From Parafrankia irregularis (lineage in GTDB: Bacteria; Actinomycetota; Actinomycetes; Frankiales; Frankiaceae), in assembly GCF_001536285.1 (NCBI RefSeq), contig NZ_FAOZ01000027.1, positions 1 to 64,000 on the forward strand: 64,000 nt of DNA. Reading direction: 5' to 3'. The notes below the pieces were generated by a model. That model saw nothing but the letters and a program-made list of their open reading frames with translations, was not told where the DNA came from and did no database searches. Each line of letters opens with the position of its first letter. Position 1 is the stretch's first letter. The position numbers and the translations under genes were made by a program. Shown here in pieces: positions 35,409 through 42,709 of this stretch.

Positions 35409-35851
35409 GGTGTGGGTGTGCCCTGGGGGACGCTCCCGGAAGACGCCGCGGTGAAGAGGTCGGCCATGGCCTCCGGGAAGTCCTCGCTGATCTGCGGGCC
35501 CAGCTCCGGCCCGACGTCGTCGGATCCCGGGCCGCTGATCTCCAGGTGGTGCGTGACCTTCGTCCGGCCCGGCTCCAGCGGGATGAGCACGTGCCGGAAC
35601 AGCAGGGTCAGCTCGCCGAACTGGGTCTGGTCGGCGTAGACCTTCGGCTCGTCAAGCTCGACGATCTTCGACCGGAACGTGTCCTGGCCGGCAGGGGTCA
35701 CCGAGAGCTCCGTGCCCACGACGAAAGGGCCGTGGAGCTCGAAGGTGTCACTGCGATCGCTCAGTTTCACGCCCGAATGCAGGTCACGCAGCGCGGCCCA
35801 GACCGCCTCGGGGGCGGCATCCGCAACGGCGCTGTACTCGGTGGTCCACAT
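35405..35851 (-). CDS. SRPBCC-fold protein, first gene of the MarR operon
   Basis: This 148-aa protein has one helix-grip domain: MWTTEYSAVADAAPEAVWAAL, a central beta-sheet with LLFRHVLIPLEPGRTKVTHHLEI, and a C-terminal helix (SEDFPEAMADLFTAA). It may bind the polyketide or an intermediate, as ligand-binding cyclase-like proteins do. It starts 21 bp from a 25-bp palindrome that probably controls the operon. No catalytic role can be assigned. Confidence 0.8.
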   Translation of the reverse strand: MWTTEYSAVADAAPEAVWAALRDLHSGVKLSDRSDTFELHGPFVVGTELSVTPAGQDTFRSKIVELDEPKVYADQTQFGELTLLFRHVLIPLEPGRTKVTHHLEISGPGSDDVGPELGPQISEDFPEAMADLFTAASSGSVPQGTPTP

Positions 35852-35872
35852 GGCTGTCCCCTCGTCGATTGA

Positions 35873-35897
35873 CTACGCACAGATTATCTGTGCGTAG
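35873..35897. promoter_or_regulatory. Perfect 25-bp palindrome, probable MarR operator
   Basis: The arm CTACGCACAGA (35873-35883) and its exact complement (35887-35897) are separated by TTA. The site lies 21 bp upstream of the SRPBCC-MarR-SDR operon. Size and symmetry match MarR dimer operators. Confidence 0.75.
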
Positions 35898-35998
35898 ATG
35901 GTCGAGACAAGGATTATGTCGTCCTGTCGAGGGCGAGCGTGTCGCAGCCCGTGTGTGACCATCCGTCTCGAACCAGTGACGTTCCTGAGACTCGGATG

Positions 35999-36100
35999 TC
36001 GACGAGGACCTCGAGACCGGCCCGGTGCTGGCCGGCGGCGAGCGTTACCGTCAGGTCCGCGACCGGCTCGCCGCGCGGTCCTCCGCCTGGGTTCGGTGGA
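35999..36100 (+). pseudogene. 3'-end fragment of a phosphotransferase gene
   Basis: About 100 bp closely match the end of the intact phosphotransferase gene (11942-12042). The encoded stretch is DEDLETGPVLAGGERYRQVR. The stop codon TGA of the intact gene is changed to TGG here, and the rest of the gene is missing. It is a remnant from duplication or rearrangement, next to a tRNA fragment and a broken integrase. Confidence 0.75.
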
Positions 36101-36183
36101 CGTCGCCGCGGCTGTCTGGGTCGGCTGGGGCGACGACGTCACCGGACCACCGCCCGGACCCGCTCGGCTCGGGGTGGCGACCT

Positions 36184-36230
36184 TCGGCCTGAAAGGCGGA
36201 AGGTCGGCGGTTCGACCCCGCCCCTGCCCA
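36184..36230 (+). pseudogene. 3' half of a tRNA-Phe gene (probable attachment-site remnant)
   Basis: The anticodon stem-loop TCGGC-CTGAAAG-GCGGA (anticodon GAA, one stem mismatch) is followed by a 5-nt variable loop. An intact T-arm comes next (GGCGG-TTCGACC-CCGCC, 36206-36222), then an acceptor 3' strand CCTGCCC and discriminator A. The 5' half (D-arm and acceptor 5' strand) is not present. A tRNA 3' half next to an integrase remnant is the usual scar of a site-specific integrative element. Confidence 0.7.
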
Positions 36231-36312
36231 CTCTCCCCCTCTGGCCAGCGCAAACGTCGACCGGCCGGTTCAACCGTCCGTCGCACAGCGCTGGAACAGA
36301 GGAAAACTTTCG

Positions 36313-36702
36313 ATGACGGCTTCCCGGCCCCGGCAGCCCAAAACCTTGATCGCTGGCCCGTTCCAGCCCGTGATCAACTCCTTCCGGCTCCACCTGAGCG
36401 CCGAAGGCAAGTCCCCCAAAACGATCCGCACGTACGTCGAGGCGGCGCAGTGGTTCGCCGCCGCGCACCTGCTCGCGCACACCTCGCACACCGACTAGGA
36501 GGACGTGACCGCGGACGACGTCCGCGCGTGGCTGGTCTACCTTCTCGATCACTACTCGGATAGCTATGCCAACAACCAGTTCCGGGCGTTGCAGCAGGTC
36601 TTCAAGTGGTTCGCCGAGGAGGAAGAGGTCGGCAACCCGATGGGCCGGCTGAAGCCGCCCAAGGTCGCAGAGAAGATCGTCCCGGTCTTCACCGAGAGGA
36701 TC
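36313..36702 (+). pseudogene. Tyrosine-recombinase/integrase remnant with internal stop
   Basis: The frame starting ATG 36313 encodes a SAM-like core-binding domain of phage integrases: FRLHLSAEGKSPKTIRTYVE, then after an in-frame TAG at 36496-36498 the same frame resumes with VTADDVRAWLVYLLDHYSD and NNQFRALQQVFKWFAEEEE, NPMGRLKPPKV. The catalytic domain with Arg-His-Arg-Tyr is absent, as the match ends near 36702 (VFTERIGDG). The gene is therefore inactivated twice, by a nonsense codon and by truncation. Confidence 0.8.
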
Positions 36703-36918
36703 GGGGATGGTGGGCTGGTGGTTCGAGTTGTGCGCCTTGAGCAAGTAGCTGGCCTGGTCGGCGCTGAACCCCCGGTGCACCTTGTAGGTGCGGTGGTGAG
36801 TGCTGCTGCTGGCCCGCCGGTGGCGGCGAGGACATGGATGGGGTAGGGGTAGCCGTTGTGGCGTACCGTCGGCCGTGTGCTGGAAGTGGCGGTCCAGGCG
36901 GCGGCGAGCTCACCTCAC

Positions 36919-37743
36919 TCAGCCGGCGGCGGCCGCGGATTGTTGTGAGCGCACCGCGGCACGTAGAGCCGGAACGGCCGGGCCCGCGACCATCTCCACA
37001 GCGGCCAGGCGGTGCCGCAGTTCGCGGCGCACCCGCCGGCCGCGCAGTGCGCCGATCTGGCCGGCGGCGAGCAGCGCGGCCAGGCTCGCCGGGGCCGGAT
37101 CGGCAGTGTGACCGGCGCCGGCAACGGCGGCGCGGCCGGGACTGCGGCTACGGCTGCTGCCAGGGGTGCCGCGGAGGGCTTCGTCTACCGCGTGTTGGAG
37201 GCGGAGCACCATCACCCGGTCGCGCACCGTCACACCCGTCGCCGGAATGATTCCGATGATTCGGCGGTGCTCCAGCCTGATCCAGCCGCCGTCCGCGAGG
37301 TGCTGCCGCACGATCCGGTCGGTGCCGCGAGGCCGCCGACCCACCCAGTATCGCCAGGACCGCTCGCGGCCGGACGCCGCGATCTCGGTGATCAGCTTCG
37401 CGTGCAGCGGGTCGGTGGACGAGGCGCCCGCACTGCTCGGTGGCCGTCCTGGACGGGCCGAGCTGGGCTGCGGGCCCCGTCCGTGCGGGCTCCGTCCGCG
37501 CTGGGTTGCGCCGCGCCGAGCCGGGCTGTGCCGGGCTGGGCCGTGTGCGGCGGAGGTGCCGCCGGAGGGGGTGACGAGCAGGACCCGGCCGTTGTCGTCG
37601 GCGATCACCCCCTGGTGCAGCAGGTCGGTGAGGGCGGCCGCACGCAGGGAGAGGCCCAGGTAGGGCGACCTGTGCATACGGTTGTGCTCCAGGTCGTAGG
37701 CGAGTAGGAACAGCTGGGCAGGCAGGGACGACGGCGGTTCCAC
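36919..37743 (-). CDS. GPP34 (GOLPH3-like) family protein
   Basis: This 274-aa protein starts with PAQLFLLAYDLEHNRM and LGLSLRAAALTDLLHQGVIADDNG, which is the bacterial GPP34 signature. The C-terminal helices (ATGVTVRDRVMVLRLQHAV, AALLAAGQIGALRGRRVRREL) complete the fold. The middle (about 65-110) is a Pro/Arg/Ser-rich insertion of low complexity. Eukaryotic relatives bind phosphatidylinositol phosphate at the Golgi; the role of the many actinobacterial paralogues is unknown. It is the first intact gene after the integration scar. Confidence 0.88.
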   Translation of the reverse strand: MEPPSSLPAQLFLLAYDLEHNRMHRSPYLGLSLRAAALTDLLHQGVIADDNGRVLLVTPSGGTSAAHGPARHSPARRGATQRGRSPHGRGPQPSSARPGRPPSSAGASSTDPLHAKLITEIAASGRERSWRYWVGRRPRGTDRIVRQHLADGGWIRLEHRRIIGIIPATGVTVRDRVMVLRLQHAVDEALRGTPGSSRSRSPGRAAVAGAGHTADPAPASLAALLAAGQIGALRGRRVRRELRHRLAAVEMVAGPAVPALRAAVRSQQSAAAAG

Positions 37744-37934
37744 GGATCTCTTCCTCCTTGGTCGTGTCCGGCGGGTGGTCGCGGCCCGGCGGTCGCGGTG
37801 TCGGCCGATCCGTCCGGCAGCGGTGAGGCCCTGCTTTCAGACCGCCTTCATTTTTCTCAGCCGGACGGGCGCCCGCAGGCGTGCAGCGGAGGGGTATGCA
37901 AGCGGGCGGGTTCGTGTGGACGGGCGTGCGCCGG

Positions 37935-38243
37935 CTAGATGTGATCTGGCGGTTCCTGCTCCGCCGCCCGGTCCTGCTCCGCATTCCGCTCGTGCTCCGC
38001 ATCCTGGTTGCCCTCTGCCGCCCGGTCGCCGGCTTCGGGATGGGTGGCGGGCATGCGTGGAGGGCGACCGCGGCGGGGGAGGGCGCTGACGTCCCGCGGT
38101 AGCCGGCCTCGGTCGGCGAGTGCCGCGCGGAGCAGGTGTTCGATCTGGGCGTTGGTGCTGCGCAGCTCGTCCGACGCCCAGCGTGCCAGCGCGTCGTGCA
38201 CGGCGGGGTCGAGCCGCAGCAGGATTTTCTTTCGTTCAGCCAC
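37935..38243 (-). CDS. Small ribbon-helix-helix-like protein
   Basis: This 102-aa protein begins AERKKILLRLDPAVHDALARWASDELRSTNAQIEHLLRAAL, the short strand plus two helices of a CopG/Arc-type DNA-binding or antitoxin domain. The remaining half is polar and charged (Glu/Asp/Arg/Pro-rich). It lies 23 bp downstream of an SPFH-domain gene in the same orientation. It may bind the paired TGATATCA sites upstream of that operon. No toxin gene is adjacent. Confidence 0.75.
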   Translation of the reverse strand: MAERKKILLRLDPAVHDALARWASDELRSTNAQIEHLLRAALADRGRLPRDVSALPRRGRPPRMPATHPEAGDRAAEGNQDAEHERNAEQDRAAEQEPPDHI

Positions 38244-38266
38244 GGGCTCTCACTGGCTTTCCTCGC

Positions 38267-39211
38267 TCAGGTGTACAGCGATCCGGCGTTGATGACCGGC
38301 TGGGTCGACTGTTCGCTGCACAGAACGACGAGCAGGTTGCTGACCATGCTCGCCTTGCGTTCGTCATCCAGGTCGATGATGTTCTCCTGGTCGAGGCGGG
38401 TCAGCGCGGCCTCGACCATGCCCACCGCGCCCTCGACGATGCGTGACCGGGCCGCCACGACCGCTCCGGCCTGCTGGCGGCGCAGCATCGCCTGGGCGAT
38501 CTCCGGTGCATAGGCCAGGCGGGTGATGCGTGACTCGATGACCTGGACTCCGGCGGAGGCGACGCGGGCCGCGATCTCGCCCGAGAGTTTCGCGGTGATC
38601 TCCTCGGCGTTGTCGCGTAGCGACATGATCTCGGGTGCGGCGTCGTAGGGGTAGCTGGTCGCGATGTGCCGGACGGCGGTCTCGGACTGGATGGCGACGA
38701 ACTCGACGAAGTCGTCCACCTCGAAGACGGCCTGGGCGGTGTCCTCCACCTGCCAGACGACCACGGCGGAGATCTCGATCGGGTTGCCGTCGGCGTCGTT
38801 GACCTTCGCGACACCGCTCTCGTGGTTGCGGATCCGGGTGGAGACCTTGTGCCGGGTGGTGAACGGGTTCACCCAGCGCAGGCCGGTGGTGCGGATCGTT
38901 CCGGTGTACCGCCCGAACAGTGCGACGACACGCGCCTCACCCGGTGCCACTGCGGTGAGGCCGCACAGGGCGACGATCGAGGCGATGAGGCCCAGCAGGC
39001 CGACGACGATGAGCACCACCCCCGGTGCGGGGTGTCCACTGGCGGCGACGACGATGCCGACAACGGCGGCTCCTAGGCAGATCAGCGATCCCGCCAGGCT
39101 CAGTACCAGGGCAAACAGCCCGGAGACGTCGTGAGCGGGATGTTCACGGACGTTCGGTTCGGGCATGTCGACAACGTGATCGGTCCCGCTTCGTGGTGCC
39201 TCGGTGGTCAT
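38267..39211 (-). CDS. SPFH / band-7 domain membrane protein
   Basis: This 314-aa protein has two N-terminal hydrophobic helices (about residues 30-55 and 63-85). An SPFH domain follows: [30 protein letters not shown], then [35 protein letters not shown], then [30 protein letters not shown]. It is a stomatin/flotillin-like scaffold expected at the membrane. It forms an operon with the downstream ribbon-helix-helix gene. Confidence 0.92.
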   Translation of the reverse strand: MTTEAPRSGTDHVVDMPEPNVREHPAHDVSGLFALVLSLAGSLICLGAAVVGIVVAASGHPAPGVVLIVVGLLGLIASIVALCGLTAVAPGEARVVALFGRYTGTIRTTGLRWVNPFTTRHKVSTRIRNHESGVAKVNDADGNPIEISAVVVWQVEDTAQAVFEVDDFVEFVAIQSETAVRHIATSYPYDAAPEIMSLRDNAEEITAKLSGEIAARVASAGVQVIESRITRLAYAPEIAQAMLRRQQAGAVVAARSRIVEGAVGMVEAALTRLDQENIIDLDDERKASMVSNLLVVLCSEQSTQPVINAGSLYT

Positions 39212-39381
39212 CTTCGCCTCCAGGCGTGGCTGGTCGAACGTTGTGGGGACGCGCCCGTAGCGCCGGCCCTACCGGACGCACTTTCTCGTCTGTCCGGGTG
39301 ACTGCGGGCCGAGGCGTGGCCCTGTGACCCGCCCCGTGATCCATCCGGTGATCTGCCTTGTGGCCCGCCTCGTGACCACTC

Positions 39382-39404
39382 TGATATCAAAGTGATATCA
39401 CTTT
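39382..39404. promoter_or_regulatory. Paired TGATATCA sites and 16-bp palindrome
   Basis: TGATATCA occurs at 39382-39389 and again at 39393-39400, starts 11 bp apart. The second copy is the centre of the perfect palindrome AAAGTGATATCACTTT (39389-39404). The AT-rich site lies upstream of the SPFH operon on one side and the ABC-ATPase remnant on the other. The helical spacing suits a ribbon-helix-helix or GntR-type regulator. Confidence 0.55.
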
Positions 39405-39456
39405 AACTCGCCGCGATGACGTCGTCCACCATGCGGAGGGCAGCCGGAGGTGACGG

Positions 39457-39558
39457 ATGGCGGACAGGCGGCTGGAGATCGACGGGGTGCGCAAGCGCTA
39501 CGGGGAGGTCACCGCCCGCACCTCGGTTCACCATGCTCGACCACCGCGGCGCGGGTGA
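39457..39558 (+). pseudogene. N-terminal fragment of an ABC transporter ATPase gene
   Basis: With a good ribosome site (GGAGG, 6 bp upstream) the frame encodes ADRRLEIDGVRKRYGEVTA, the typical first strand of an ABC ATPase. The similarity then stops and the frame ends at 39558, before any Walker A motif. It is a 5' stub of a lost transporter gene. Confidence 0.6.
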
Positions 39559-39745
39559 TTCCATGACAGCCGGTGTGGCGGCCGCGCTGGCCCGCTGCGC
39601 TGACCTGGGACCGGGCATCGCGGCTTGGTGCCGCGGCCGGTGCGCTGAACACCACCCGGCACGGGCTCGCCACCGGCGAACGGGACCTGATCGAACGCCT
39701 GGCCACACGGGTGGACGTCCGCCCGGCCAACGGGGCGTACCCGAA
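39528..39745 (+). pseudogene. C-terminal fragment of a PfkB-family sugar kinase, frameshifted
   Basis: One frame encodes DHRGAGDSMTAGVAAALARC, the PfkB anion-hole/catalytic motif (GAGDS). After a frameshift near 39615-39625 another frame continues RLGAAAGALNTTRHGLATGE and RDLIERLATRVDVRPA, as at the end of 1-phosphofructokinase-like proteins. The N-terminal two-thirds of the kinase is missing. It abuts the ABC-ATPase stub, so a deletion probably joined the two. Confidence 0.65.
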
Positions 39746-40235
39746 GTCTCGGAAAAGGCTGGCCCATGCAGCGACGTGGAGCTGCTCCGCCGGGGCTGGG
39801 CAACGGCCACGGCTCTCGCTGCACCCGCGGCGTCGGGTGTCGTGGATCTCGCAGGGCTCGCCGGCGACGCCGATACCTGAACGTGGTCTGGATGCCTGAA
39901 CGTGACCTGCAGCCGTCCCTGGGCGCGGGCCGAAGGCCCCGTCGAGAGTTCCACGTGGTTCACCTGCGTCGGGTGGCGCGGCCCCGTCCACGATCAGCGA
40001 CCACGTCCCGTCGCCTCGATTCACGTCGCCTCGCATCGCGTCGCCTCGCATCGCGTCACAGATTGGGCCAGCGGCGCCCGTCGCGGCACCGGAAACACCT
40101 CCATTCCCGCCATTTCTGTGATCACGCTCACGATTCATGTGGCCCGTGATCGCTGAACCCTCGGGCATTCGAGTGACGTGTCAGATGTGTGGGGCCCCGC
40201 GGGGCCGAGATCGAGGTAAAGGAGATTGACGAAGA
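39746..40235. other. Non-coding stretch with a 15-bp triplicate repeat
   Basis: I see no supportable gene. At 40009-40053 a 15-bp unit starting CGTCGCCTCG occurs three times in tandem, the last two copies identical (CGTCGCCTCGCATCG). The end of the region contains the ribosome site AAAGGAGA (about 40218) of the next gene. Confidence 0.5.
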
Positions 40236-40591
40236 ATGCGAAGGCTATTTTCGGCGCGCCGCGTCGTCGTTCTGGCGGCGCTGGCCCTCCTGGCCGCACT
40301 GGCTGGACCTGCGACAGCGGCGTCGGCCGCCGCCCCCGGCCAGCTCATTCTGTGCTCGAACGGGGGCTACGATTTTTTGTGAGCTTCCCCGGTCGGGGTG
40401 GCCTGTCCACTTTCATCATCCCGAACGGCAGCTGCCACTCCACCTCGCTGGGCGGGAACTACAACGAGCAGATCGACGTCTACCGGTGGGACGGAGGTGA
40501 GCATTACCTCGGCTCGACCATCTACAACGGTTCGGTCGGCCTGGTCGTCGTGACCATCGGCGGGCCCAGTTACTACGCCTACGTTCCCTGA
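40236..40591 (+). pseudogene. Small secreted protein gene with a frameshift in a T6 run
   Basis: ATG 40236 opens a classical signal peptide (RRLFSARRVVVLAALALLAA, then AGPATAASAAAP). The mature part starts GQLILCSNGGYDF, and the frame stops at 40380-40382 just after six T residues at 40373-40378. Adding one base would continue into FVSFPGRGGLSTFIIPNGSC and NYNEQIDVYRWDGG, ending YYAYVP at 40591. The intended product would be about 118 aa, secreted and beta-rich. Either a recent mutation, a sequencing slip or slippage explains the break. The family is not recognised. Confidence 0.65.
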
Positions 40592-40615
40592 CGGCGGATC
40601 CTGCCGCCGGAACGT
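40581..40615. terminator. Hairpin at the end of the secreted-protein gene
   Basis: CGGCGG (40592-40597) pairs with CCGCCG (40604-40609) around a 6-nt loop. The outer arms ACGTTC (40581-40586) and GAACGT (40610-40615) extend it. It overlaps the stop codon of the preceding gene. Confidence 0.5.
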
Positions 40616-40791
40616 CCCGGAGGCAGGCTGAGTCAGCCGGCCGGCCGTTTCCGAAGGCGTCGGCGTTCGCACGTGGCGATCTGCCCGTGAGCACCGCGGC
40701 GCTGTTCTCCGTCGCGGCGGCACGGCGGCGGTCACATCCGAACGCCTTCCGGCTCCGGGTGTGCTGAAGACCGCGATGACGTGCACCCGAT

Positions 40792-41883
40792 TCAGGAGCC
40801 GAACAGGCCGGCGAGCTGTTCGCTCACCGTCGTCAGATGGTGCAGGGTCCCGTACCGGCGCCAGGTCTTCCCGTTTCCGCCCGTCGCCCGGCCTTCGGCG
40901 ACCCCCGCGATCCAGCGGTCGGCAGGACAGTGCTCACGGCCGGCGAAGTGTGGCGATCTGTACAGTAGGCCGGCGACCGGGCTCATCGCGACCGCGCCTT
41001 TGCCTATTCCGTGGCGGCCCCGGAACAGGTCGATACTCCGACCGATGATCCACTGGCCGTCACTCGTGTAGCGCAGTGTGGCCTTCTGAGAAGCCCACCG
41101 AGGCGGCGGGTCGGCGTCCGCGTCCGGGTTCGCGACGGCATAGTCGCCGAATGCCAGCGGCCGGTCGGGCAGGCTCGCCACGACTGCGCGGTAGGCCGCC
41201 CACTCCGTCCGGTCGATGGGTGAGAGGCCGGCGGGCACGTGCGACAGGCTCGAGGGGAAAGCCGTGCCCGCGATGGTGGCACTGCGCCAACCAGTGGGAA
41301 ACGGAAGACCGAGCAGCTCGGACCTGAACGCGTCCGACAGCGGGCCGGGATCAGCCTTGACGTGTGTGCCCAGGTCAAGGACGAGGTCGACCTCACCAGG
41401 TGCGACTCGCAACAACGCCAGGAGCTTGGTCAGCCTGGCCCCGTTGTCGACGGACGGCCACTCGTCCGGCGGCAGTCGGAGGCAGACGCCCAGCCCGTGT
41501 CGGTGATTCACCTCGGCGACGGCCGCGTTGTAGAGCTCGGTCTGGTTCAGAGACGTCGTTGGGATGGGCTCGAGGCCGAACTGGGCGAGGTCGTCGACAA
41601 AGGCCCCGAGGAGGTGGGTGCCCACACCCGACCGTTCGTTCCGGAAGTGCCTGAGATCGACGAACGCCGGTCCGGTCCAACTGTCGGCGATGCCCAGGAG
41701 CAGGTTATCGAGGTGCTTGCCGACCGTGTTCTTCGGCTCCTTCGTCTTGAAGTCCCTCGGCACGGGCGGGGCCACCAGCATCGGGATCATTCCCGAACGC
41801 GTCTGGCGGGACGCCTCCCGGAGAGCTTCCCGCTCACCACCTCTCGCCAGCAGGATCGGCACATACCGCAATCCACCAGCCAC
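40792..41883 (-). CDS. Beta-family protein (T4 beta protein-like, PF14350)
   Basis: This 363-aa protein opens with RYVPILLARGGEREALREA, the conserved start of the beta protein family. Other visible segments are AFVDLRHF, VDLVLDLGTHVKAD, AFGDYAVANPD and LRYTSDGQWIIGRS, consistent with a predicted TIM-barrel-like fold. In bacteria and phages the family's function is unknown, though it often lies near mobile or defence genes. It stands alone here, in the scarred region between the integrase remnant and the CooC-like gene. Confidence 0.75.
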   Translation of the reverse strand: MAGGLRYVPILLARGGEREALREASRQTRSGMIPMLVAPPVPRDFKTKEPKNTVGKHLDNLLLGIADSWTGPAFVDLRHFRNERSGVGTHLLGAFVDDLAQFGLEPIPTTSLNQTELYNAAVAEVNHRHGLGVCLRLPPDEWPSVDNGARLTKLLALLRVAPGEVDLVLDLGTHVKADPGPLSDAFRSELLGLPFPTGWRSATIAGTAFPSSLSHVPAGLSPIDRTEWAAYRAVVASLPDRPLAFGDYAVANPDADADPPPRWASQKATLRYTSDGQWIIGRSIDLFRGRHGIGKGAVAMSPVAGLLYRSPHFAGREHCPADRWIAGVAEGRATGGNGKTWRRYGTLHHLTTVSEQLAGLFGS

Positions 41884-42069
41884 AGGAGATCTCCCGTCGC
41901 GTTCGGGGATCAGGTCTACTCATCCAGTAACAGGATTCCACGCCTTTCGTGACGGCTCTGCCACTTCTGGTATTTGGCCCCCGGGTCGACCTTTTCCTCG
42001 TCGACGGCGCCGGGCTGGCTCTCGTCTACGACGCGACCCGATCCGCCCGCGATCTTGCGACCTACTACG

Positions 42070-42240
42070 TCGCGGGGTCAGGGCGACCGCGACGGGAGAA
42101 TGCCCGTCGAGCAGGGACGGCAGCGTGAACCTGACGATCACGAGATAGCTGAGGACGAGGCCGACGAGCGCGGCCAGCCCGCGCCAACGGGCAACCGCGA
42201 CAACCACGGCGGCGGCGAGGAACGCGATCCAGCCGATGGG
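42070..42240 (-). pseudogene. YibE/F-family membrane protein fragment
   Basis: The minus strand encodes PIGWIAFLAAAVVVAVARWR and GLAALVGLVLSYLVIVRFTL, PSLLDGHSPVAVALT, which resembles the middle of YibE/F multi-helix membrane proteins. Similarity ends on both sides, and downstream residues are Arg-rich noise. Only about 55 of roughly 400 residues remain. The rest of 41884-42709 holds no other supportable gene. Confidence 0.5.
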
Positions 42241-42530
42241 CGCTCGCCTCGGTACCCCTAACCACCGCGATCGCCGCACGCCGCCTCACGACGACACCCC
42301 CCAAGCGCACAATCCCCTCCGGCCGTCGCGGACACGGCCGACACGGCTCCTGGTGTCACGTCGACACCGACACCCAACCCCTCCCTATCGGTCCACCCAG
42401 AAGACCGGGCGGTTCCGCCCGCGGGCCGGCCGGTTCTTGCCGCGGGCGAGGGCCCGGCCGGGGACGGCGTCGGCCGGATGCCCGGCCCGTCCCTGTTCCG
42501 CGCCGGCGGTCGCGCACCTGTCGGGCTATC

Positions 42531-42549
42531 GAAAATGAATACCGTTATC
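42531..42549. promoter_or_regulatory. Zur-box-like site
   Basis: GAAAATGAATACCGTTATC is AT-rich in a GC-rich context. Its left half equals the actinobacterial Zur/Fur-family half-site GAAAATGA; the right half matches only partly. It lies about 160 bp upstream of the CooC-like ATPase. The assignment is tentative. Confidence 0.3.
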
Positions 42550-42635
42550 CTTGCGGTGAGTGCGCGCCACGGGGCGCTCGCGGGCGGCCCTGGCACCGTG
42601 CGCTCCGGGCGGGCCTGCCGGCGTCCCTGGCTCCC

Positions 42636-42675
42636 TGTTCGTCCGACCTGATTCGTGTTCGTCCGACCTGATTCG
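42636..42675. repeat. Perfect 20-bp tandem duplication upstream of the CooC-like gene
   Basis: TGTTCGTCCGACCTGATTCG is present twice in a row (42636-42655 and 42656-42675), ending 34 bp before the ATPase ATG. It may be a recent duplication or a paired regulatory site in the leader. Confidence 0.85.
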
Positions 42676-42709
42676 CGGCAGCGCCGCCACGACATCGAGG
42701 AACATCGCC

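Noticed and set aside
36184-36230. Functional tRNA-Phe gene
   Set aside because: The D-arm and 5' acceptor strand are missing, and the anticodon stem has a mismatch.
40373-40382. Programmed ribosomal frameshift in the secreted-protein gene
   Set aside because: A T6 run alone, with no stimulatory structure recognised, is better explained by mutation or sequencing slip.
42258-42695. Minus-strand open frame before the CooC-like gene
   Set aside because: Arg/Gly/Pro-rich composition, no ribosome site and overlap with regulatory repeats suggest it is not a gene.
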